Positions 35,941-45,103 of a stretch of 64,000 nt of DNA are shown piece after piece. Position numbers and translations under genes: made by a program. The DNA comes from JBDHWG01 sp046328525 (GTDB lineage: Bacteria > Chloroflexota > Anaerolineae > Epilineales > JAHCIE01), in the NCBI GenBank assembly GCA_046328525.1, contig JAXLWK010000003.1:1763808-1827807 (forward strand), written 5' to 3'. Each line of letters starts with the position of its first letter. Position 1 is the first letter of the stretch. A model generated the notes under the pieces. It ran no database searches and was not told the DNA's origin. It saw only the letters and a program-made list of their open reading frames with translations.

Positions 35941-36636
35941 ATGTCTGATCGTTCCGTCGAGCTTCTCAATCACTATCAGCAGACCGTGCAGCCGATTCTA
36001 GACGAAGTTGACGGGGTGACTGGTCTGCCGTCGCACGTGCTCCAGCCGCACCCGCTGCTCATCGTCATCTCCGGCCCGTCCGGCGTCGGCAAAGACAGCG
36101 TCTTGCAGCGCATGAAGGAACGCGAGGTTCCGTTCCACTTCGTCGTCACGGCCACGGACCGCCCGCGCCGCCCCAACGAGGTCCACGGGCGCGACTACCT
36201 GTTCGTCAGCACCGACGTCTTCGAGACCATGATCCGCGCCAACGAGATGTTGGAGCACGCTGTCGTCTACGACCACTACAAAGGCATCCCCAAGCAGCAG
36301 GTGCGCGACGCATTCCGCAGCGGCCTCGACGTAGTGCTGCGCATAGATGTCCAGGGCGCGGAGACGATCAAACGCCTGGTGCCCGACGCCCTGCTCATCT
36401 TTCTGGCAGCATCGGACCTGACGGAGCTGATGGAGCGGCTCATCGCCCGCAAGACCGAGACCGCGGCGGACCTGGCGAAGCGCATGGCGACGGCGCAGGC
36501 CGAGATGAAGAAGGTAGACCTGTTCGACTACGTGGTCATCAACCGCGACGACCGCCTCGACGAAACGGTGGACCTCATCGCGTCCATTGTCGCGGCGGAA
36601 CACGCCCGCGTCCACCCGCGCGACTGCCACCTCTAG
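35941..36636 (+). CDS. gmk: Guanylate kinase-like protein
   Basis: The 231-residue protein has a 38-residue N-terminal extension, the P-loop SGPSGVGKDSV near residue 44, TATDRPRRPNEVHGRDYLF (GMP-binding region) and a lid segment ending with FDYVVINRDDRLDETV. Gmk converts GMP to GDP. The Walker A Ser/Thr after Lys is Asp here (GKD instead of GKS/T), and TTRP is TDRP. The protein otherwise matches the family. It sits upstream of priA, common in many bacteria (gmk-rpoZ-priA). No rpoZ follows here. Confidence 0.88.
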   Translation: MSDRSVELLNHYQQTVQPILDEVDGVTGLPSHVLQPHPLLIVISGPSGVGKDSVLQRMKEREVPFHFVVTATDRPRRPNEVHGRDYLFVSTDVFETMIRANEMLEHAVVYDHYKGIPKQQVRDAFRSGLDVVLRIDVQGAETIKRLVPDALLIFLAASDLTELMERLIARKTETAADLAKRMATAQAEMKKVDLFDYVVINRDDRLDETVDLIASIVAAEHARVHPRDCHL

Positions 36637-36662
36637 GATCGTCGCGGCCCCAGCCACGCCCT

Positions 36663-39617
36663 ATGTACGCCGAGATCGCAGTCAATGTGCCGATGGGCAG
36701 CTGGACCGGCGGCGAAGGCGCGCCCCCGGCCGCCTATCACTACAGTGTGCCGACGAGCCTCGCCCACGCCCTGGCGCCCGGCCACCTGGTGCGCGTGCCA
36801 TTCGGCGCTCGTCCCGCCCTCGGCATCGTGCTGTCCCTCACTGACACCGTGCCGCCCCTCAAGCCCGGCGCGCGCATCCGCCCCATCGAAGACCTTGTAG
36901 ACCCGACACCCGCGTTGACGGCGGCCCAGATTCGCCTCGCCTTCGCGCTGGCCGAGGACACCCTGGCGCCCCTGGCCGAGGTCATCTGGGTCATGATCCC
37001 CGCCGAGCTGGACAAGAAAGCGCACCTCATGGTCGAGGCCGCGCCCAACGCCGCCGCCGGCCGCCTCGGCCCGGTGCAGGCGGCGCTCCTGGCAGCCCTG
37101 CGCGAGCAAGGCCCCATGCGCCAGGAGAAGCTGCTCGACACGGTCGGCAGCCGCCCGACTCAGTCCCTCAATAGTCTCGTCGAAGCCGGCCTGGTTCATC
37201 GCTGGTGGGCGCTGGAAGAGCCGGGCATACGCCCGCGCACGACGCGCGTCGCCTGTCTCGCCGTCCCGCCGGCCGACATCGCGGCCGTCCTGCCCACCCT
37301 CGGCAAAGACAACGCCGAGGCGCGCGTCCTGGCATGGTTGGCCGCCAGCAGCGATCCGCTGCCCTCCGTCGCCGCCGTCCGCGCCGCCACCGGCGCGTCC
37401 CCCGCCGTCCTGCGGAGCCTGGCCGAGCGCGGCCTCATCGGGCTGACCGAGGAGCGGGTCCTGATCGGCCTGCGCATCCCCCGCGCCCAGGCGGCGCGTC
37501 TCCTGGCCAAGGGCGGCGGCGAAGCGCGGGCGCGGGCGCTGACCCTGCTGCTCGCCGCGCCCGTGCCGCAGGCGGCCGCGCGCCTGACGGCCGAGGGAGC
37601 GGCGGCGGCGCTGGCGGGCCTGGAAGCGGAAGGCATCGTAGAGCGCGTTATCGAAGAGGCGTGCGCGTTCCTGACCATCCCTCCAGATGAGATTGCGCCC
37701 GCGCTCGCAGAATTGCGGCGCAGCGGCGGGCAGGCGCGGCTCCTGCGCCACCTGGCGGCCCACGGCTCCGAGATGGACGCCGCCCTCCTCCTAAGCGAGG
37801 CCGACGCGAAACCGGCCGATCTGCGCGCCCTGGAAACGCGCGGCCTCGTCAGCGTCGAGGAGCGCCCGGCCTGGCGCGACCCGCTCGCCGGCAAGAGCTT
37901 CGTCCTCACCGCCCCGCCCGACCTGACCGACGACCAGGCGCGGGCGTGGTCCGCGATTGAGGCGGCGATGAACGGCCAGGACAGGCCGCGCCCCTTCCTG
38001 CTCCACGGCGTGACCGGCTCAGGCAAGACGGAGATCTACCTGCAAGCCGTCGCGGAAGCCCTGCGGCAGAGCTGCCAGGCGCTCATCCTCGTGCCGGAGA
38101 TTTCGCTCACGCCCCAGACCGTGCGCCGCTTCGCCGCGCGCTTCCCCGGCCGCGTCGCCGTGTGGCACTCCAACCTGACCGCCGGCCAGCGCTACGACAC
38201 CTGGCAGCGCGTGCGAGCGGGCGAGGTAGACGTCGTGATTGGCTCGCGCTCGGCCCTGTTCGCCCCCCTGCCGCGCCTGGGCGTGGCCGTCGTAGACGAG
38301 GAACACGACCCGTCCTACAAGCAGGACAACGTCCCGCGCTACCACGCCCGCGACGCGGCGCTGCGTCTCGGCGCGCTGGCCGGCGTCGTCGTCATCCTGG
38401 GCAGCGCCACACCGGACGTGGAAACCTACGCCCGCGCCGAGCGCGGCGAGATCGGCCTGTTGCGCCTGCCGCGGCGCGTCCTGGGCCACCGCCAGGCCGT
38501 CGCCGAGCACACGGCGCGCCTGGGCCTCACCGACACAGGCGCGATGCACCCCCTGTCCGGCGACACCCTCTATGCCGACCTGCCCTCGGTCGAGGTGGTA
38601 GACCTACGGGGTGAGTTGCGGGCGGGCAACACCGGCATCTTCAGCCGCAGCCTGCGCAGCGCCCTCGCCGAGACCCTGGCGCGGCGGCAGCAGGCCATCC
38701 TGTTCCTGAACCGGCGCGGCGCGGCCAGCTTCGTCATGTGCCGCGACTGCGGCCACGTCGTCGCCTGCGCGCGCTGCTCGTCGCCCCTGACATTCCACGC
38801 CGTCGGCGCGCTCCTCGCCTGCCACCACTGCGGCCACCGCCAGCCGCCCCCCACGGTCTGCCCCCAGTGCCGCTCCGAGCGCATCAAGCATTTCGGCGTC
38901 GGGACGCAGCGCATCGAGGAGACGATCCACACCCAGTTTCCGGAGGCGCGCGTCATCCGCTGGGACCGCGACACGACGCGCGGCCGAACGGCCCACGGCG
39001 ACTACCTGGACGCCTTCGTGCGCGGCGAAGCCGATGTCATGGTGGGGACACAGATGATTGCCAAGGGCCTCGACCTGCCGCTGGTCACGCTCGTGGGCGT
39101 GGTGAGCGCCGACGTCGGTCTCCATCTGCCGGACTTTCGCGCCGCCGAGCGCACGTTCCAGATTCTGACGCAGGTCGCCGGGCGCGCCGCACGCGGCCCC
39201 CTAGGCGGCCGCGTCATTATTCAGACGTACACGCCGGAGCATTACGCGATCCAGGCTGCGGCGCGGCACGATTACGACAGCTTCTACGAGACGGAGATGA
39301 CCTTCCGCCAGGCCGCCGACTACCCGCCCTTCACGCGCCTGGCCCGCCTCCTCTACACCGACCCGACGTGGGAGAGGGCGCGCACTGAGGCTGAAGGGGT
39401 GGGAGGCAGACTCGCGCACTACATTCGCCGCCAGGGCTTCCCTAACACCTCGCTCATCGGCCCCGCGCCGGCGTACTTCGGGCGCGAGCGCGGCGAGTTC
39501 CGCTGGCATATCGTCCTGCGCAGCGCCGACGCGGCCCAAATCCTGCGCGGCTTCTTCGCAGCGGACCGCCTGCCCTACGGCTGGCGCATAGACATGGACC
39601 CGGTCAGCCTACTATGA
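36663..39617 (+). CDS. priA: Primosomal replication-restart helicase PriA
   Basis: The 984-residue protein begins with the 3'-end-binding domain (AEIAVNVP, then VRVPFGARPALGIVLSL). The helicase core has Walker A GVTGSGKTEIYLQA near residue 453, DEEHDPSYKQ and GSATPDVETY. Two zinc sites follow (CRDCGHVVACARC and CHHCGHRQPPPTVCPQC), then motif V/VI with GTQMIAKGLDLPLV and QVAGRAARG. It is longer than Escherichia coli PriA (about 730) because of an Ala/Leu-rich insert (about 130-390) between the N-terminal domain and the helicase. It restarts stalled forks. It overlaps the BrkB gene as ATGA. Confidence 0.95.
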   Translation: MYAEIAVNVPMGSWTGGEGAPPAAYHYSVPTSLAHALAPGHLVRVPFGARPALGIVLSLTDTVPPLKPGARIRPIEDLVDPTPALTAAQIRLAFALAEDTLAPLAEVIWVMIPAELDKKAHLMVEAAPNAAAGRLGPVQAALLAALREQGPMRQEKLLDTVGSRPTQSLNSLVEAGLVHRWWALEEPGIRPRTTRVACLAVPPADIAAVLPTLGKDNAEARVLAWLAASSDPLPSVAAVRAATGASPAVLRSLAERGLIGLTEERVLIGLRIPRAQAARLLAKGGGEARARALTLLLAAPVPQAAARLTAEGAAAALAGLEAEGIVERVIEEACAFLTIPPDEIAPALAELRRSGGQARLLRHLAAHGSEMDAALLLSEADAKPADLRALETRGLVSVEERPAWRDPLAGKSFVLTAPPDLTDDQARAWSAIEAAMNGQDRPRPFLLHGVTGSGKTEIYLQAVAEALRQSCQALILVPEISLTPQTVRRFAARFPGRVAVWHSNLTAGQRYDTWQRVRAGEVDVVIGSRSALFAPLPRLGVAVVDEEHDPSYKQDNVPRYHARDAALRLGALAGVVVILGSATPDVETYARAERGEIGLLRLPRRVLGHRQAVAEHTARLGLTDTGAMHPLSGDTLYADLPSVEVVDLRGELRAGNTGIFSRSLRSALAETLARRQQAILFLNRRGAASFVMCRDCGHVVACARCSSPLTFHAVGALLACHHCGHRQPPPTVCPQCRSERIKHFGVGTQRIEETIHTQFPEARVIRWDRDTTRGRTAHGDYLDAFVRGEADVMVGTQMIAKGLDLPLVTLVGVVSADVGLHLPDFRAAERTFQILTQVAGRAARGPLGGRVIIQTYTPEHYAIQAAARHDYDSFYETEMTFRQAADYPPFTRLARLLYTDPTWERARTEAEGVGGRLAHYIRRQGFPNTSLIGPAPAYFGRERGEFRWHIVLRSADAAQILRGFFAADRLPYGWRIDMDPVSLL

Positions 39618-40525
39618 GACGCGACATCTCCACCGAGCTGAAAGCCGGCACGGCTACGCTCCTCACCCTCGTGCGCCTCGCCGCCGACAAGTTCGGCGCG
39701 GACAACGTGCCCGCGATGGGCGCTGGCCTGGCCTACTACACCCTGTTCGCCGTCTTCCCGTTCCTGCTGGCGCTCATCGCCCTCATCGGCTTCGCCCTCG
39801 CCGCCGGCCTGCCCCTCGCCAGCGATGCCAAGGCGTATGTCCTGCAATACGCCCTCAACGTCCTGCCGGGCAACCTGAGCGCCGTCGCCGACACGATCGA
39901 TTCCGTCATCACGCAACGCGGCTCCGTGGGCCTGTCGGCCCTGTTCGTCATGGTGTTCACAGGTGTCGCCGTCTTCGGCCACCTGCGGCGCAGCCTGGAC
40001 GAAATCTTCGAGTGTCCCAGCCCGGCGATGGGGGTCAAGGAGTTCGCCGTGACCTGGGTCATCCACGGCGGCATCGTCCTGGCCGCCGCCATTGTCATGG
40101 TGCTGGCCATGATCCTCGACACCCTCTTGCAGGTGATCGGGAATGAGCAGCCGTGGCTGGCGTCGGTGCAGTGGCTCTGGTCGCCTACCGCCGCCGTCAT
40201 CCTGTTCGCCCTGATCGTGGCCCTGATGACGGTGCTGTTCTCGTTCGTGCCGCGCGTCCGCCCGCCCATCCTCGACGTGCTGCCGGGCGCGATCCTGGCA
40301 TCGGTGCTGTGGGAGATTGGCAAGGTCGTGCTGGCCTGGTATCTCGGCATGGGCCGCTACGGCAACGTCTACGGGCCGCTGGCCGGCACGATCGCCCTGT
40401 TGGTGTGGATCTACTACAACGCCCAGATCGTCTACGTCGGCGCAGTCGTCGCGGCGGTGCTGGTCAAGCAGAACCGCGTGGCTGCCGCAGCGAACACGGC
40501 GAGCGAAAACGAAGGGGCCGGGTGA
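39614..40525 (+). CDS. YihY/BrkB-family inner membrane protein
   Basis: The 303-residue protein has about six membrane helices with the family motif MGAGLAYYTLFAVFPFLLAL near the start, VTWVIHGGIVLAA in the middle, and YGPLAGTIALLVWIYYNAQI near the end. Family members were once called RNase BN, wrongly; the present view is a membrane protein of unknown transport role. The ATG overlaps the priA stop. The stop codon lies inside a GC-rich hairpin. Confidence 0.92.
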   Translation: MRRDISTELKAGTATLLTLVRLAADKFGADNVPAMGAGLAYYTLFAVFPFLLALIALIGFALAAGLPLASDAKAYVLQYALNVLPGNLSAVADTIDSVITQRGSVGLSALFVMVFTGVAVFGHLRRSLDEIFECPSPAMGVKEFAVTWVIHGGIVLAAAIVMVLAMILDTLLQVIGNEQPWLASVQWLWSPTAAVILFALIVALMTVLFSFVPRVRPPILDVLPGAILASVLWEIGKVVLAWYLGMGRYGNVYGPLAGTIALLVWIYYNAQIVYVGAVVAAVLVKQNRVAAAANTASENEGAG

Positions 40526-40540
40526 AGTCACCCGGCCCCT
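40513..40540 (+). terminator. Hairpin across the BrkB stop codon
   Basis: AGGGGCCGGGTG (40513-40524) pairs perfectly with CACCCGGCCCCT (40529-40540), loop AAGT. The BrkB stop TGA lies at the top of the stem. No T tract follows, so it may act as a weak terminator or a 3'-end stabiliser. Confidence 0.6.
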
Positions 40541-40586
40541 CCTATAACCTGTACTGTCGCGCCGACTTTGGTCGGTGTGACACCTA

Positions 40587-40614
40587 GTAGAGACGCGCCA
40601 TGGCGCGTCTCTAC
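40587..40614. repeat. 28-base perfect GTAG...CTAC palindrome
   Basis: GTAGAGACGCGCCA is followed directly by TGGCGCGTCTCTAC. It lies between two convergent genes. The GTAG foot and GC-rich body match the REP-like element style also seen at 50697-50725. Confidence 0.75.
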
Positions 40615-40652
40615 CACCGCCGGTCGGGGGCGCTGGCAATGGCGCTCCAGCG

Positions 40653-41684
40653 TCAGGACGCCGGCGCCGCCGACAGGCCCACGGTGCTCTCGGCCGGCGG
40701 GGCCGCGAGACGGCCGTAGGCCAGTGTCCACAGCGTTTCGTAGAACACCTGCCACAGCGTGTTGAGCGCCACCCCCAGGAGGAACATCAGGATCAAGCCG
40801 GGCACGGCGGCGAGGAGCGTCGGCCCCCACGCCTGTGTGACCGCATACGCCGCGAGCGCCGGACCGACGGCCACGATCGCGGCAAAGATGCCCAGGACGA
40901 TGAACAGCACGATGCCCCAGACAATGCCGATCGCCACCTCGATGACCACCAGGATGAACAGGTTGAGGGGATTCGCGCGGACAAGGCCCCACGCCGCCCC
41001 GAAGCTGTCCAGCACACCCTGATCCGCCAGCACGGTGTGGCGCGTCGCCAGGTTGTAGAGAACCGTGATCAGGAACGCGACCACCAGCATCAGCGGCAGG
41101 ACAATGAGCAGCACCAGGCAGAATAGGGGGATCAGGGCGGCCGCGAAGCCGCTGCGGCTCGCCGCGGCCCCGGCTGACCCGACGAAGAACGCCACGAACA
41201 CACCGCCCAGAATGAGTGCCAGGAAGAACATCGCCAGGCGGATGAGGAAGCCAATGGCGAAGATGCGCCAGCCAAAGCGCGACCAGCCGAAATGCCAGCC
41301 CTCGCGGATGCCTGTGCGCCCCGCCGTTTCAACCCGCCCCACCATGCCGATGAGCGCGCCGCGCGATACGCTCTGGATAACGACGCTGACCACGATCAAC
41401 AGCAGGATCAGACACACCACCGCCGCGCCCAGGGTCAGCCACACAGCGGCCGGAATGGAGCTAACCTGCCGCCCAAGCTCATCTATCTGGGGAACGCCGG
41501 GGATGGTCGGGGGCGTCGTGGTGGAGGGTGTGGACGAGCCACCGCCACCACCGCCGCCGGGGAACTGCCAGTTGATGCCGCCGCCCGCGCCTCCGAACAA
41601 CGCCAGCAAGAACCCATACAGCCACAGCGCCCGATGACGCCAGGTAATCTCAACGCTACGGGTGAGCAACGCGCCGAAGTCCAT
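40653..41684 (-). CDS. Polytopic membrane protein, unknown function
   Basis: The 343-residue product from ATG 41684 (GAGGAGG upstream) has about six to seven membrane helices, an early extracytoplasmic Gly/Thr/Pro-rich loop (GGGGGGGSS then TPPTIPG), and a soluble loop with REGWHFGWSRFGWR. It resembles bacterial DUF7544/glycerophosphodiester-phosphodiesterase-membrane-domain-like proteins in pattern only. No transport motif is evident. It is downstream of, and probably separate from, the glycosyltransferase operon. Confidence 0.7.
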   Translation of the reverse strand: MDFGALLTRSVEITWRHRALWLYGFLLALFGGAGGGINWQFPGGGGGGGSSTPSTTTPPTIPGVPQIDELGRQVSSIPAAVWLTLGAAVVCLILLLIVVSVVIQSVSRGALIGMVGRVETAGRTGIREGWHFGWSRFGWRIFAIGFLIRLAMFFLALILGGVFVAFFVGSAGAAASRSGFAAALIPLFCLVLLIVLPLMLVVAFLITVLYNLATRHTVLADQGVLDSFGAAWGLVRANPLNLFILVVIEVAIGIVWGIVLFIVLGIFAAIVAVGPALAAYAVTQAWGPTLLAAVPGLILMFLLGVALNTLWQVFYETLWTLAYGRLAAPPAESTVGLSAAPAS

Positions 41685-41788
41685 GCGACCTCCTCGCACC
41701 ATGATGTCAGGCAGCGCGCATCACGCTGCCTCCTATCTCGCAATACGCAGCATCACGCGCCAGGGTTGTAGAGCCGTTAGCTATCGGG

Positions 41789-43060
41789 TCACGAGAGCAC
41801 CGGGACGCCCAGGGTACTGTACAGGCTGATGATCTCATCGGCGATGTGGGACCACGAATAGCGCCGCGCCGCCTGCGCCGCCCGCCGCCCGAACGCCCGC
41901 CGCAGCGGCTCCATCTCGAGCAGGAACTCCAGGCGGTCGGCGAGGAGGTCCGGCCGCTGGTCGGGCACCAGGAAGCCCGTCACGTTATCCTCGACGATGT
42001 AGGACAGGCCGCCGACATCGGAGGCAATAACGGGCGTGCCGCACGCCATCGCCTCCACAGCGACCATGCCGAACGACTCGTAGTGCGACGGCACGACCAC
42101 GGCCTCCGCCGCCGAGTAGTAGAGCGGCAGGCTCGACTGCTGCTGCTTGCCCAGGAACGTCACCAGGTCCTCGACGCCGAGGGTGCGGCGCAGCGCTTGC
42201 AGGCGGTTCATCTCCTCCGACATCCGCGCCGGGTCGTCGCTCACGTCGCCGCCGATGATCGCCAGCTCGACTTCGCCGCGCAGGTCCTCGCGGTGCTTGA
42301 AGGCCAGCGCCACCGCCTCGATCAGCGTGTCAATGCCCTTGAGCGGCTCGATGCGCCCGACGAACAGGATGAGCTTGTGATCCTCCGGCAGGCCCAACAG
42401 CCGCCGCGCCTCCCGCTTCGGAATCGGATGGAACAGCGTGGGGTCCACGCCGGCCGGAATGACGGCGATGCGCTCTGGCTCTGCGCCGTAGAGCTTGACC
42501 ATCTGCTCCTTGTCGCGGGGGGTGGCGGCGACGACGCGGTCGGACCACGCCATCACCTGCCCCTCGACGTAGTTCCGCATGCCCACCTCGCGCTCCTCCG
42601 GCCGCCGCGCCACAAGGTCCTTCATGCGCCCCAGGGTGTGAAACATCTGCACCGTTGGCGCGGGGTACATGGGCTGAAGCGCGTGGGCGACGAAGCCCGA
42701 CAGCCAGTAGTGGCTGTGGTACACGTCGTAGCCGACGCCCTCCGCCGCGATGTGGCAGCGAACGCCCTCCACGAACTCCGGCAGATAGTCCCAGATCTGC
42801 TCCTTCGGGTACGGCGACTCCGGACCGCATCGGACGTGGATGACGCGCACCGTCGGCCCCAGGTCGGCGTCCGGGATGTGTGGCACCTCCGGATTCTGGG
42901 AGCGGGTGAAGGCGTCCACGTAGTACCCGCGCCGCCCTAACTCGCGGCTCAGTTCGCGCACGTAGACGTTCATCCCGCCGGTTTCCTTGCCGCCCAGCGC
43001 CGCGAGCGGGCAGGTATGGACGGTTAGCATGGCGATGCGGGGCGCGCGGCTGCCGTTCAT
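41789..43060 (-). CDS. GT4-family glycosyltransferase (MshA/sucrose-synthase-like)
   Basis: The product (423 residues from ATG 43060, GGGGGAG upstream) has the GT-B fold motifs. They are RIAMLTVHTCPLAALGGKET followed by GGMNVYVRELSRELG, DVYHSHYWLSG, VIPAGVDPTLFHPI, LFVGRIEPLKGIDTLIEA and the donor site PSHYESFGMVAVEAMACGTP. The HTCP-GGKETGGMNVY opening is characteristic of the MshA/sucrose-phosphate-synthase-like branch. A longer start at ATG 43111 would overlap the upstream GNAT stop as ATGA. The acceptor is unknown; it probably acts on a surface glycan or small glycoside. Confidence 0.9.
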   Translation of the reverse strand: MNGSRAPRIAMLTVHTCPLAALGGKETGGMNVYVRELSRELGRRGYYVDAFTRSQNPEVPHIPDADLGPTVRVIHVRCGPESPYPKEQIWDYLPEFVEGVRCHIAAEGVGYDVYHSHYWLSGFVAHALQPMYPAPTVQMFHTLGRMKDLVARRPEEREVGMRNYVEGQVMAWSDRVVAATPRDKEQMVKLYGAEPERIAVIPAGVDPTLFHPIPKREARRLLGLPEDHKLILFVGRIEPLKGIDTLIEAVALAFKHREDLRGEVELAIIGGDVSDDPARMSEEMNRLQALRRTLGVEDLVTFLGKQQQSSLPLYYSAAEAVVVPSHYESFGMVAVEAMACGTPVIASDVGGLSYIVEDNVTGFLVPDQRPDLLADRLEFLLEMEPLRRAFGRRAAQAARRYSWSHIADEIISLYSTLGVPVLS

Positions 43061-43107
43061 CCAAGCGCTCCCCCAGTCCCCTTGTCGTTCAGCCGTGAGA
43101 GTGGTGA

Positions 43108-44133
43108 TCATGCGTTGCTGCTCTCTCTTTGCCAGATGTCGAGGCGCAGGACCGGATTGTCCACCGCGCCAAAACGGTACTTGTATTCCTCGTTGCCCTG
43201 CAAGAAATCGAAAACCGTCACACCGCGTTCGATGGCCGACTGGATGCACAGCGCCAGCAACACGATGCCACTGCTTAGACTCGGCCGCAAGGTCGGATTG
43301 TACCCTGAGTTGTAGACCAGGAGCCGATTGCCATAGCGCAGATTGTACATCGCCGCCGCCGCGTCGCCGTCTATATAGAGCAGATTCAGTTCCACGCGCC
43401 CGGCGCGGCTCATCGCCGCCGTTATCACGCGAAAGAAGTCGGCCATGCGCTCGTCCATGAAGCGCGCCTTGTCGGTGTGGCTCAGCCGGTGCAGCACGAA
43501 GAACTGCTCCAGCGCCGCGCTCAGGCCCGCCTCGTCTGTCACGCGCTGCACGCTGTAGTCGGCCTCGGCGTCCATCCGCCGCAGCTTGCGGCGCACCTCG
43601 TGGCGCTGGTGTTTCCCCAGGCTCTCCAGGTACGCCTCCCAGGTCGCCGGGAGCGCGATGACGGGGCAAACGTCTTCCACGGCCTCGTCAACGCGCCAGC
43701 CCTGGGCGCGAGCGAAGGCCGCCAGGCGTGACGTGGTGGGCGAGTCGTGGGGGATGTTGGGCAGGGACAAGCGGTCCCACTCGGCGGCCATCTGGGTCAG
43801 CGCCTCACCGAGCGCCGCGTAGACGGCATCTTCCGCGCCGCGCTGCACGACGAAGTCCAGGTAGTCCGACACCTCGACACCGCCGGTAAAGGACAGGACA
43901 CGGGGGCCGCCCGGCGGCGCATCCAGGTGCAGCGGGGCGACGCCGAGCAAGTCGCCATCGAAATCACGCACCGTGACAAGGCGCAGCGCGCCCGCGCCGA
44001 GCGCCTGCCAGGACGCCGCCTGCCACTCGGGGGTCAGGAAGGGCGTATCTGTGGTGCTCTGGGCGAGCAGGCGCGTCCACTCCGGGGCCAGTGCCTCGAA
44101 CGCCGCCGCATCGGTCAGGACTTCCACGCGCAT
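43108..44133 (-). CDS. CelD/BcsL-type GNAT acetyltransferase
   Basis: The 341-residue product from ATG 44133 has the layout of the Acetyltransf_6 group linked to polysaccharide synthesis. Motifs include FLTPEWQAASWQAL, VVQRGAEDAVYAAL, SLGKHQRHEVRRKLRRMDAE and the acetyl-CoA region AAAAMYNLRYGNRLLVYNSG followed by GIVLLALCIQ. CelD-like proteins may acylate exopolysaccharide. It is followed by the GT4 enzyme with coupled translation, so the pair probably builds or decorates a surface glycan. Confidence 0.85.
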   Translation of the reverse strand: MRVEVLTDAAAFEALAPEWTRLLAQSTTDTPFLTPEWQAASWQALGAGALRLVTVRDFDGDLLGVAPLHLDAPPGGPRVLSFTGGVEVSDYLDFVVQRGAEDAVYAALGEALTQMAAEWDRLSLPNIPHDSPTTSRLAAFARAQGWRVDEAVEDVCPVIALPATWEAYLESLGKHQRHEVRRKLRRMDAEADYSVQRVTDEAGLSAALEQFFVLHRLSHTDKARFMDERMADFFRVITAAMSRAGRVELNLLYIDGDAAAAMYNLRYGNRLLVYNSGYNPTLRPSLSSGIVLLALCIQSAIERGVTVFDFLQGNEEYKYRFGAVDNPVLRLDIWQRESSNA

Positions 44134-44166
44134 GCGCTCATCCCCTCTCCACCAACACACGCAACG

Positions 44167-44190
44167 CCGCCCCACCATGCGGTGGGGCGG
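44167..44190 (-). terminator. Hairpin between DUF4013 and GNAT genes
   Basis: CCGCCCCACC (44167-44176) pairs with GGTGGGGCGG (44181-44190) with loop ATGC. On the minus strand it lies after the DUF4013 stop and could end that transcript, though only a weak T-rich tract follows. Confidence 0.5.
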
Positions 44191-44247
44191 TTGATTTCGC
44201 TGTGCGCCGTGAGTCGCTCCAGATCATCGGCCGACGCGGACGGTCAG

Positions 44248-44937
44248 TTATTGCACCGGCTCCGGCGTCGTGGTCAGCGCGGTCTGACCGCTGCGGTCCG
44301 CGAACGCGACCTGGCCGTACAGGTTGCCGCTGATCACCAGGGCGACGAACAGCAGGAACGGGATGCCGATGCCGCACAGGAGGCTGCCGACCAGCACAGC
44401 CGCGATGCTCAGGCCGAGGCTCACCAGGAACGCGATGGCGTAGTTGCCTGCATTGTCCCGAATCAGCGCGAACACCGAGCCGAGGTTGAAGGCCGCGCCA
44501 AAGTCGCCACGCTGCACCCAGCGGATAATGCCGGCGGGCGCGATGATGGCGGCGAGCAGGCTAAAGATGAAGTTGAGACAGGCGAAGCACGCCACAAACA
44601 AGCCGATTGCAGCGTTTGGATCGCCCCCCTGGGCGCTCTGGCCCATCAGTCCCTGGGTCGCTCCCTGGCAGCACGCAAAGATAATGGCGGGGATCGCATA
44701 GACGAGCTGGATGACGAACGCCAGCAGCCCACGGACATACACGCCGCCCCAATCCGTCCAATCCGGGACGCGGTTCTCGCCGCGCGCCGCAAGCCCAATC
44801 GTCCCGACCTGGTAGCCCAGCACCAGGGGGATCGGGATCAAGAAGACACTCAACAATGTAAAAATGCCACCGAGCAACACCTTGACGATCCAGTTTGCGT
44901 CGTCGAAGAGCGCCTTGAAACTGCGACCGACGTCCAT
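44248..44937 (-). CDS. DUF4013 membrane protein
   Basis: The 229-residue protein fits DUF4013: MDVGRSFKALFDDANWIVKV at the start, then about six helices and LGYQVGTIGLAARGENRVPD plus WTDWGGVYVRGLLAFVIQLV. The family is found in archaea and bacteria and has no assigned function. It is mirrored by a similar membrane protein 3 kb away on the same strand. Confidence 0.85.
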   Translation of the reverse strand: MDVGRSFKALFDDANWIVKVLLGGIFTLLSVFLIPIPLVLGYQVGTIGLAARGENRVPDWTDWGGVYVRGLLAFVIQLVYAIPAIIFACCQGATQGLMGQSAQGGDPNAAIGLFVACFACLNFIFSLLAAIIAPAGIIRWVQRGDFGAAFNLGSVFALIRDNAGNYAIAFLVSLGLSIAAVLVGSLLCGIGIPFLLFVALVISGNLYGQVAFADRSGQTALTTTPEPVQ

Positions 44938-45022
44938 CTCAGCCTCCTTGTGTGAGTGACAGCCTCAATGCGACCTGGGCGGAGTATAGCACCAAGCCGC
45001 CGTCAAGCCAAGTTCGATAGTT

Positions 45023-45052
45023 TTGACGCTAAGAAGTTGGCGCGTTTATAAT
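45023..45052 (+). promoter_or_regulatory. Promoter for def
   Basis: TTGACG (45023-45028), 18-base spacer, TATAAT (45047-45052). The predicted transcript begins about 44 bases before ATG 45104. Confidence 0.7.
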
Positions 45053-45103
45053 CTAATATACGAAACATGGGCCAGATGGTCGCAGCAGAAGGTGGGCAAT
45101 TGT

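Noticed and set aside
43061..43669. Long N-terminal extension of the GT4 frame
   Set aside because: It overlaps the GNAT gene on the same strand in another frame. The family starts near RIAMLTVHTCP, which fits ATG 43060 (or 43111).
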